Source: an uncultured Collinsella sp.
GTDB taxonomy: Bacteria; Actinomycetota; Coriobacteriia; Coriobacteriales; Coriobacteriaceae
Reading direction: 5' to 3'
Assembly: GCA_900554595.1 (NCBI GenBank)
Contig: USHZ01000041.1
Location: 1-12,722 of the forward strand
DNA: 12,722 bases
Shown here in pieces: positions 6,710-11,725 of the stretch. Made by a program: the position numbers and the translations under genes. How positions within the stretch are numbered: the first letter of the stretch is position 1; each line of letters begins with the position of its first letter. The notes under the pieces are model-generated. The model did not search any database and was not told the origin of the DNA. It worked only from the letters and a program-made list of their open reading frames with translations.

Positions 6710-7153
6710 ATGACCAACGAAGAGCTGCAGAAGGAAATGATCGCCGCCATGAAGGCTAAGGACAAGGTTCGCCTGTCCATCATTCGCCAGGTCAAGGCCG
6801 AGGTGAAGAATATCGAGGTTAACGAGCGCCGCGATGTGACCGAGGAAGATGTCAACAACATGATCAAGCGTCTGATTAAGCAGACGAGCGAGACGCTGGA
6901 GATGTCCATCAAGGCCGGCACCGACCAAGAGCGTACCGACAACCTGACCGAGCAGGTCAAGATTCTGGAGAGCCTGCTGCCTGCGCAGGTTTCGGGCGAG
7001 GAGCTCGAGGCCCTGATCGAGCGGGTTATCGCCGAGCTGGGCGCGACCTCTAAGAAGCAGATGGGCCAGGTCATGGGTGCTCTGGGCAAGGCCACCGGTG
7101 GCAACTTCGACAAGCCGGCAGCAGCAAAGATCGTCGGCGCAAAGCTTGCGTAA
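6710..7153 (+). CDS. yqeY: GatB/YqeY domain protein
   Basis: The 147-residue product matches the YqeY family. This is the stand-alone form of the C-terminal domain of the GatB subunit of the tRNA-dependent amidotransferase; its cellular role is not settled. Visible signs are an N-terminal helix with AMKAKDKVRLSIIRQVKAEVKN, a middle segment ending in LESLLPAQVSGEEL, and the closing KKQMGQVMGALGK followed by GGNFDKPAAAKIVG, typical of the tRNA-binding helical bundle. I chose the ATG at 6710 because GAGGAGG (6695-6701) lies at the right distance and the length then equals the usual 148 or so. An in-frame GTG at 6674 would add 12 residues unlike the family. It is probably co-transcribed with the prolyl isomerase gene 54 bases upstream and ends at a strong terminator. 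Confidence 0.93.
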   Translation: MTNEELQKEMIAAMKAKDKVRLSIIRQVKAEVKNIEVNERRDVTEEDVNNMIKRLIKQTSETLEMSIKAGTDQERTDNLTEQVKILESLLPAQVSGEELEALIERVIAELGATSKKQMGQVMGALGKATGGNFDKPAAAKIVGAKLA

Positions 7154-7181
7154 GGGCCGAGCGGCACATAGTTGATGTTGA

Positions 7182-7214
7182 GGGGGCGTGACCATTGCGG
7201 TCGCGCCCCTTTTT
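7182..7214 (+). terminator. Rho-independent terminator after yqeY
   Basis: GGGGCGTGACC (7183-7193) pairs with GGTCGCGCCCC (7199-7209) with one G-U pair and a five-base loop. TTTTT follows. Confidence 0.9.
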
Positions 7215-7253
7215 GCTGTGCGATGAAGGACATCCCCCTGGCTGGTCACCGCT

Positions 7254-7324
7254 TACTCATTGGGGACAGACTTAAATGAGTACCCAATGAGCGGGCACTC
7301 ATTTAAGTCTGTCCCCAATGAGTA
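7254..7324. repeat. 28-bp perfect inverted repeat (71-base hairpin)
   Basis: Bases 7254-7281 are the exact reverse complement of 7297-7324. The arms contain TTGGGGACAGACTTAAATGA and the loop is 15 bases. The loop holds CCCAATGAG, which repeats part of the arm, so one end has been duplicated. It lies 40 bases after a functional-looking terminator and 105 bases before the ABC operon start, so no terminator role is needed here. It is probably a member of a dispersed hairpin repeat family. Confidence 0.9.
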
Positions 7325-7387
7325 GGGGGAAGATTGCGGGTTCTTTACGGGAATGCAGTGTGGGCTGCGGAAACATGGCTCTTTCCG

Positions 7388-7393
7388 TACAAT
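7388..7393 (+). promoter_or_regulatory. Probable -10 element of the amino acid ABC operon
   Basis: TACAAT lies 35 bases upstream of the first gene. A -35 box is not recognisable at the usual distance (around 7365-7370, CTGCGG). The spacing to the start codon is like that of TATAAT before purF and CACAAT before the prolyl isomerase gene. Confidence 0.35.
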
Positions 7394-7428
7394 AGTTCAA
7401 CATATGTAAACGCAGGGAAGGGACATTC

Positions 7429-8160
7429 ATGGCAGACATGATCGAGATCAAGCATCTCAACAAGTACTTTGGCGACCTGCATGTGCTCAAAGATATCAAT
7501 CTCACCGTCAAGCGCGGCGAGAAGCTCGTAATGATCGGGCCTTCCGGTTCGGGTAAGTCGACGCTCATCCGTTGCGTCGATTATCTGGAGGAGCCCACGT
7601 CGGGCGAGGTTGTCATCGACGGTACGCCGCTCACCAAGAAGAATCACCTGGAGATGGCTCGCAAGTATAGCTCCATGGTGTTTCAGCAGTTCAACCTATA
7701 TCCCAACATGACGGTGCTCGGCAACCTGACGCTCGCGCCCATCAAGCTGCAAAAGAAGAGCAAGGAGGAGGCGACCGAGATCGCCATCGCCGCGCTCAAG
7801 CGTGTCGGCATGGCGCATAAGGCCGGCGAGTATCCGCAGAATCTCTCGGGTGGTCAGCAGCAGCGCATCGCCATCGCCCGTGCCCTGTGCACCAAGCAGC
7901 CCATCATCCTGTTTGACGAGCCGACCTCGGCGCTCGACCCCGAGATGGTCCAGGAGGTTCTGGACGTTATGATTGAGCTCGCGCAGGAGGATATCACCAT
8001 GATCTGCGTGACGCACGAGATGGGCTTTGCGCGCCAGGTGGCCGACCGCGTCATCTTTATGGAGGACGGCCGCATCCTGGAGGAGGGCACGCCCGAGCAC
8101 TTCTTCGATAACCCCGAGAACCCGCGCTGCCGCGAGTTCCTGTCCAAGATTCTGCACTAG
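7429..8160 (+). CDS. Polar amino acid ABC transporter, ATP-binding protein
   Basis: This 243-residue ATPase would power uptake of a polar amino acid with the binding protein and two permeases that follow. All nucleotide-binding motifs are intact. Walker A GPSGSGKST is at residues 37-45 and the Q-loop is in MVFQQFNLYPNMTVL. The signature LSGGQQQ is at 139-145, Walker B ILFDEP has Asp163 and Glu164, a D-loop SALD follows, and the switch His196 is in CVTHEMGF. The protein is typical of the GlnQ/HisP/GluA group in length and motifs. The ATG at 7429 has GGGAAGGG six bases upstream. It is the first gene of a four-gene operon with very short spacers. Confidence 0.95.
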   Translation: MADMIEIKHLNKYFGDLHVLKDINLTVKRGEKLVMIGPSGSGKSTLIRCVDYLEEPTSGEVVIDGTPLTKKNHLEMARKYSSMVFQQFNLYPNMTVLGNLTLAPIKLQKKSKEEATEIAIAALKRVGMAHKAGEYPQNLSGGQQQRIAIARALCTKQPIILFDEPTSALDPEMVQEVLDVMIELAQEDITMICVTHEMGFARQVADRVIFMEDGRILEEGTPEHFFDNPENPRCREFLSKILH

Positions 8161-8168
8161 GCGCGGTG

Positions 8169-9044
8169 ATGGACATGACGGATATGACAAGGGCGGCCGT
8201 GTCGCGCCGTCACTTTTTGCAGCTGGCTGGTGCCGGCATGCTTGCGCTGACGGGGACCGCGCTTACCGGTTGCGGCAACTCCACCAGCGGCGAGGGCTCC
8301 GACAAGGGGTCCAAACTTGCGGCCATCAAGTCGCGTGGCCATCTGAATGCCGGCGTTAAGAAGGACGTTCCCGGCTATGGCTATTACGACACCGCCAAAG
8401 GCCGCTTTGAGGGCATGGAAGTCGATTTGTGCTACCAGATCGCCGCTGCTGTCTTTGGTGTGAGCTACAAGGAAGCCCGTGCCCAGGAGCTTGTCGAGTT
8501 TACCGATGTAACGCCCAAGACGCGCGGCCCGCTGATCGATAACGGCCAGCTTGACGTGGTCGCGGCGACCTACACCATCACCGACGAGCGTAAGAAGAGC
8601 TGGGATTTCTCGACGCCGTACCGCACCGACTACGTGGGACTCATGGTCAAGAAGCGTTCGGGCTTTACCTCGATTGAGGACCTGGACGGCAAGGTCATCG
8701 GCGTGAGCCAGGGTGCTACCACGCAGGGCCTGATCGAGCAGATGATCAAGGACAACGGCTTTAGCTGCAAGCCCGAGTTTAGGGCCTTTAGCGGCTACCC
8801 CATCATCAAGAGTTCGCTCGACGCCGGCAATATCGACGTCTTTGCCATGGACCGCTCCACGCTGGCCGGTTACATGAACGAGACCGTTGAGCTGCTGCAG
8901 CCCGAGGTCAAGTTTGGCGAGCAGGGCTATGGCGTGGCGACCAAGAAGGGCTGCGATCTTTCGGCTGTGGTCGATCAGGTGATTTGCGATCGCCTAGCCG
9001 ATGGCTGGCTCGACCAAGAGGTCAAGACCTGGGGTCTTGTATAG
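8169..9044 (+). CDS. Amino acid ABC transporter substrate-binding lipoprotein with a Tat signal
   Basis: The product (291 residues from the ATG at 8169) belongs to the family 3 solute-binding proteins. The N-terminus carries a twin-arginine motif SRRHFLQ, a hydrophobic stretch and a lipobox LTGC (Cys35 from this start). It is therefore predicted to be exported folded and lipid-anchored on the outer face of the membrane. The mature part shows family features: RGHLNAGVKKDVPGYGYYD, FEGMEVDLCYQIA, LDVVAATYTITDERKKSWDFS, GVSQGATTQ and GNIDVFAMDRSTLAGY. The layout is closest to glutamate, aspartate or glutamine binders such as GluB, but the ligand cannot be fixed by eye. Start candidates are GTG 8166 and ATG 8169, 8175 and 8184; none has a strong ribosome binding site, so translation is likely coupled to the ATPase gene eight bases upstream. 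Confidence 0.92.
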   Translation: MDMTDMTRAAVSRRHFLQLAGAGMLALTGTALTGCGNSTSGEGSDKGSKLAAIKSRGHLNAGVKKDVPGYGYYDTAKGRFEGMEVDLCYQIAAAVFGVSYKEARAQELVEFTDVTPKTRGPLIDNGQLDVVAATYTITDERKKSWDFSTPYRTDYVGLMVKKRSGFTSIEDLDGKVIGVSQGATTQGLIEQMIKDNGFSCKPEFRAFSGYPIIKSSLDAGNIDVFAMDRSTLAGYMNETVELLQPEVKFGEQGYGVATKKGCDLSAVVDQVICDRLADGWLDQEVKTWGLV

Positions 9045-9069
9045 GCGCATCGTCCAAGGAAGGAATCAA

Positions 9070-9816
9070 ATGCTCGAAGGATTATTTGACGCCGACCGTT
9101 GGTCGACGACATTTCAAAACATGGGGCCCTTCTGGGAGGGCTTTGGCGTGACGCTGCAGGTGGTCGTTGCCGGTCTGTTGCTGTCACTGGTGCTGGGTAC
9201 GCTGCTGGGCGTGTTCTCTACCACTCGTTCGCGCGTACTGCGCGCCATAAGCCGCGTGTACGTGGAGTTTTACCAGAACACCCCGTTGCCCGTGCAGGTG
9301 CTCTTTATGTACATGGCCGGTCCGCAGTTTTTGCAGGCCATAACCGGTGCCGACCAGCCGGTGCGCATCGCGCCGTTCGTGCTGGGCTTCTTGGGCGTGG
9401 GCCTGTATCACGCGGCCTACATCTCGGAGGTCATCCGCACCGGTATCGAGGCGGTTCCGCGCGGTCAGATGGAGGCGGCCCGGAGCCAGGGCTTCACCCG
9501 TGCGCAGGCATACTGGTACATCGTGCTGCCCCAGACGTTCAAGATCATTCTGCCGCCGCTGTGTAACCAGGCACTCAACCTGGTCAAGAACACGTCGGTT
9601 CTGGCGCTTGTGGCCGGCGGCGACCTTATGTACCGTTCCGACAACTTTGTGAGTCTGTACGGTTACCTGCAGGGATACATCGTCTGCTGCCTTATGTACT
9701 TCATCATCTGCTTTCCGCTCGCCATGCTGGTGCAGTGGCTCGAGCGCCGCTCCAAGGAGCGTCCGCGCGGCGTGAGCCTGGCCGAGCTGGGGCTCGACAA
9801 CGTAGAGGAGGCCTAG
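9070..9816 (+). CDS. Amino acid ABC transporter permease (first subunit)
   Basis: This 248-residue membrane subunit belongs to the HisM/GlnP permease group. Hydrophobic segments are visible near residues 24-48, 75-92, 99-118 and 201-224, plus a weaker one at 160-184. The cytoplasmic EAA loop that docks on the ATPase is clear: GIEAVPRGQMEAARSQGFT followed by YWYIVLPQ (residues about 125-155). YVEFYQNTPLPVQV near 64-77 is the conserved segment before the core. I chose the ATG at 9070 because GGAAGGA lies five bases upstream. Starting farther left at 9001 would overlap the binding protein gene and add unrelated residues. The charged C-terminal tail (about 226-248) is cytoplasmic. It pairs with the second permease, four bases downstream, to form the channel. 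Confidence 0.94.
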   Translation: MLEGLFDADRWSTTFQNMGPFWEGFGVTLQVVVAGLLLSLVLGTLLGVFSTTRSRVLRAISRVYVEFYQNTPLPVQVLFMYMAGPQFLQAITGADQPVRIAPFVLGFLGVGLYHAAYISEVIRTGIEAVPRGQMEAARSQGFTRAQAYWYIVLPQTFKIILPPLCNQALNLVKNTSVLALVAGGDLMYRSDNFVSLYGYLQGYIVCCLMYFIICFPLAMLVQWLERRSKERPRGVSLAELGLDNVEEA

Positions 9817-9819
9817 CGC

Positions 9820-10458
9820 ATGGAAATCTTCAACGCGACCAACCTGCTCTACATTTGGGGCGGCTTTGTTAAGACGATCGAGATCTCGGCGCTGTCGATC
9901 TTTTTCTCGCTCATCTTTGGCACGGTGCTGGCGCTCGTTAAGAGCTATGCGCCCCGCCCGTTCCGTATTTTGGTGAGCGCCTATATTGAGCTGTTCCGTT
10001 GCACGCCGAACCTGCTGTGGATCCTGTTTATCTACTTTACGGTGCAGGGTTTGGACATTGTGATTTCGACCATCGCCTTTACGCTGTTTACCAGCGCTGT
10101 TATGGCCGAGATTGTGCGCGGCGGCCTCAACTCGATTCCGCGCGGCCAGTTTGAGGCAGCGCAGAGCCAGGGTTTCGGCTTCTTTGCCACCATGCGCTAC
10201 ATCATTCTGCCGCAGACGTTTAAGACGATCATTCCGGCGCTGTTTAGCCAGTGCACGACCGTCATCAAGGACAGCTCGTATCTTTCGGGCATTAATGTGG
10301 CCGAGCTCATGTACACGGCAAACGTCGTTATGGCCCACGCGATCGATCTGTCGCAGGTGCTTATGCTCTACGGCTTGGTATTTGCGATGTACTTTGTGCT
10401 CAACTTTGGTATCTCGCTGCTGGTCCGAGCGTATCAGCGCCGCATCGTAGCCGCATAG
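9820..10458 (+). CDS. Amino acid ABC transporter permease (second subunit)
   Basis: The 212-residue product is the partner permease of the same importer. The hydrophobic segments lie near residues 18-40, 62-80, 83-98 and 180-203. The conserved YIELFRCTPNLLWILF is at about 55-70, and the EAA loop GLNSIPRGQFEAAQSQGFG with MRYIILPQ at about 102-131. Its start has GAGGAGG (9805-9811) that overlaps the end of the preceding gene; the stop of that gene and this ATG are three bases apart, so the two are translated together. It is the last gene of the operon. No T-tract terminator follows, but a 106-base imperfect inverted repeat begins directly after the stop codon. Confidence 0.94.
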   Translation: MEIFNATNLLYIWGGFVKTIEISALSIFFSLIFGTVLALVKSYAPRPFRILVSAYIELFRCTPNLLWILFIYFTVQGLDIVISTIAFTLFTSAVMAEIVRGGLNSIPRGQFEAAQSQGFGFFATMRYIILPQTFKTIIPALFSQCTTVIKDSSYLSGINVAELMYTANVVMAHAIDLSQVLMLYGLVFAMYFVLNFGISLLVRAYQRRIVAA

Positions 10459-10564
10459 TCCTGCTTCCCCAAGCACGGCACCTTGCCTCTCAATCGTCGC
10501 TTGCGTACATTTAGTACGCGGCGCTCCTCTTTCGGGGCAATCTGCCGCACTTGGGAAACCAGGA
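10459..10564. repeat. 106-base imperfect inverted repeat after the ABC operon
   Basis: The 31-base ends match each other in inverted orientation at about 24 positions; TCCTG, CCCAAG, CGGCA and TTGCC are the shared blocks. The centre is a perfect hairpin, GCGTAC (10503-10508) with GTACGC (10514-10519). The whole element is symmetric about 10511. It starts at the first base after the second permease stop and fills most of the 171-base spacer before the next gene. There is no T-run, so it is not a standard terminator; as RNA it would form one long bulged stem at the 3' end of the operon message. Confidence 0.75.
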
Positions 10565-10629
10565 CGGTCGTAAGTGACAAAATGGGAAGCAGAGATTGCC
10601 TCTTTCTCATTTGTTAGAAAGGAATCGCG

Positions 10630-11253
10630 ATGAGCGATCTGGTGAACAAGAAGAGTCCTGTGGTCATTACCATCGCGCGTGACTTTGGCGCCGAGGGTCA
10701 CGAGATTGGCCGTATCCTCGCCGATGAGCTGGGGATTCCGCTGTACGATAACGAACTGCTGGTGCGTGCGTCGCTGCGTGCGGGCGAGTCGCTCGATAAG
10801 ATGGCCGCCTATGACGAACGCCTGGCCGTGGAGAACATGGCGTTTCTGCCCGACCGTTACGATGCCCGTTCGTACTCGGACAAGCTGTTCCAAAAGATGA
10901 GCCAGGTGATTTTGGATCTGGGCGAGACCGAGAGCTGCATTATCGAAGGCCGCCTGTCCGATTACCTGCTGCGCAACAACCCTAACCACATTGCCGTGCT
11001 GGTGACCGCGCCCTTTGAGGACCGCGTTGAGATCGTGCGCAAGAAGCGTGGCCTCAACAAAAAGAAGGGCGCCAAGCTGGTCAAGCAGCAGCAGAAGGCG
11101 CGCGAGGCGTTCTATAAGCGCTATAGCGCCGGAAAGTGGAAGATGACGAGCGGTAAAGACATCGTCGTCAACCGCGCCAAGCTGGGCCGCGAAGGCTGCA
11201 AGGACGTCATCGCCGCTGCCTACCGCTACAAGGTGGCTCAGCTCGAAGGCTAA
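10630..11253 (+). CDS. Cytidylate kinase-like family protein
   Basis: The 207-residue product resembles the cytidylate-kinase-like family (PF13189-type), P-loop proteins of uncertain substrate. It opens with VVITIARDFGAEGHEIGRIL (residues 11-30), where family members more often have REFGSGGREIG; here the P-loop glycines are partly replaced (GAEGHE). ESCIIEGRLSDYLLR (101-115) and VTAPFEDRVEIVRKKRGL (125-142) correspond to the second conserved block. A Lys-rich stretch and EAFYKRYSAGKWK (159-171) follow, which is the family's phosphate-contacting region. The start has AGAAAGGA six bases upstream. It is a lone gene with its own terminator. True CMP kinase (Cmk) is a different protein, so a nucleotide kinase activity should not be assumed. 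Confidence 0.82.
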   Translation: MSDLVNKKSPVVITIARDFGAEGHEIGRILADELGIPLYDNELLVRASLRAGESLDKMAAYDERLAVENMAFLPDRYDARSYSDKLFQKMSQVILDLGETESCIIEGRLSDYLLRNNPNHIAVLVTAPFEDRVEIVRKKRGLNKKKGAKLVKQQQKAREAFYKRYSAGKWKMTSGKDIVVNRAKLGREGCKDVIAAAYRYKVAQLEG

Positions 11254-11259
11254 CCGATC

Positions 11260-11306
11260 AAAACCACCACAAGGGGGACAGGCACCTTTGTGGTGGTTTT
11301 TGTTTT
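11260..11306 (+). terminator. Terminator-like hairpin after the kinase-like gene
   Basis: AAAACCACCACAA (11260-11272) pairs perfectly with TTGTGGTGGTTTT (11288-11300). TGTTTT follows, giving a U-rich 3' side. The loop is GGGGGACAGGCACCT, containing the GGGACAGG core seen in other repeats here. The hairpin can act as terminator and is also one member of the inverted pair 11264-11296 / 11610-11642. Confidence 0.7.
11264..11296 (+). repeat. 33-base hairpin repeat, left copy of an inverted pair
   Basis: This 33-base unit matches the reverse complement of 11610-11642 at 30 of 33 positions. The differences are at unit positions 10, 14 and 17, all in the loop. Both copies begin and end with CCACCACAA / TTGTGGTGG. 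The pair brackets 313 bases that contain the alternating 10-mer array. Confidence 0.8.
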
Positions 11307-11308
11307 AG

Positions 11309-11351
11309 GCCGAGGGGAAGGCCTTGGCGGCAGTGCCTATCCTCGGCTTTT
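11309..11351 (+). terminator. Possible second terminator hairpin
   Basis: GCCGAGG (11309-11315) pairs with CCTCGGC (11341-11347), and TTTT follows. The large loop contains AAGGCCTT and a GGC/GCC pair that could fold further. It could be a back-up terminator for the kinase-like gene or the 5' part of a small transcript. Confidence 0.35.
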
Positions 11352-11357
11352 GCAAAA

Positions 11358-11573
11358 TCTTGATCTGTAACACCAAGCCAGCGAAAATGGCTCTAACTGT
11401 TACAGATTTAGATGAACCGTTCGGCCGTCAGCCCAACGTCTTGATCTGTAACACCAGGCGGCATATTTGGTCTCTAACTGTTACAGATTGAGATGCAGCG
11501 TGGGCGGCCGGCACAATATCTCGATCTGTAACAACTGCAAGGCTCAACGGGCTCCAGCTGTTACAGATTGAGA
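11358..11573. repeat. Array of three tandem hairpins with alternating inverted 10-mers and unique 25-base centres
   Basis: ATCTGTAACA occurs at 11363-11372, 11444-11453 and 11524-11533. Its exact reverse complement TGTTACAGAT occurs at 11398-11407, 11479-11488 and 11559-11568. The gap inside each pair is exactly 25 bases; the gaps between pairs are 36 and 35, so the period is 81 and 80. In RNA the stems extend to about 15 pairs (TCTTGATCTGTAACA with TGTTACAGATTGAGA) using G-U pairs. The centres differ: unit 1 can form AGCCA/TGGCT and unit 2 ACCA/TGGT, whereas unit 3 extends the main stem instead. Linkers between units are also unique. No gene overlaps the array and no cas gene is near. Confidence 0.9.
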
Positions 11574-11609
11574 CAAACGCCGGAATTGGTTTGCCGACCA
11601 GGCCCCAAA

Positions 11610-11642
11610 CCACCACAAAGGTGCCCGTTCCCTTTGTGGTGG
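11610..11642 (-). repeat. 33-base hairpin repeat, right copy of an inverted pair
   Basis: CCACCACAAAGG pairs with CCTTTGTGGTGG around a nine-base loop. Read on the minus strand it matches the unit at 11264-11296 at 30 of 33 positions. No target-site-like direct repeat flanks the pair. Confidence 0.8.
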
Positions 11643-11659
11643 TCGGGCGGCCGGTATAG

Positions 11660-11697
11660 AAAAAGTCCCCGCCGGGCGTGTGCTCGACGGGGACTTT
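11660..11697 (-). terminator. Rho-independent terminator of the leftward oxidoreductase gene
   Basis: On the minus strand AAAGTCCCCG pairs with CGGGGACTTT (plus-strand 11688-11697 with 11662-11671), and the T-run lies at 11660-11664. It begins 29 bases after the stop codon at 11726. Confidence 0.88.
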
Positions 11698-11725
11698 GCC
11701 GTTTGGTGGCTAGCGCTGCAGGTGG

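Noticed and set aside
9184..10989. 601-residue open frame on the minus strand
   Set aside because: It runs antisense across both permease genes and the kinase-like gene, which have clear family motifs and ribosome binding sites. Long antisense frames are expected in GC-rich DNA.
11309..11347. tRNA-like sequence (GCCGAGG ... CCTCGGC)
   Set aside because: The stretch is only 39 bases and lacks D, anticodon and T arms; a hairpin explains the pairing.
11358..11573. CRISPR array
   Set aside because: The repeated units alternate in orientation, the identical part is only 10 bases, there are just three hairpins and no cas genes are present.
11358..11573. Integron attC sites
   Set aside because: The arms do not fit the RYYYAAC / GTTRRRY core consensus, and there are no cassettes or integrase in the window.
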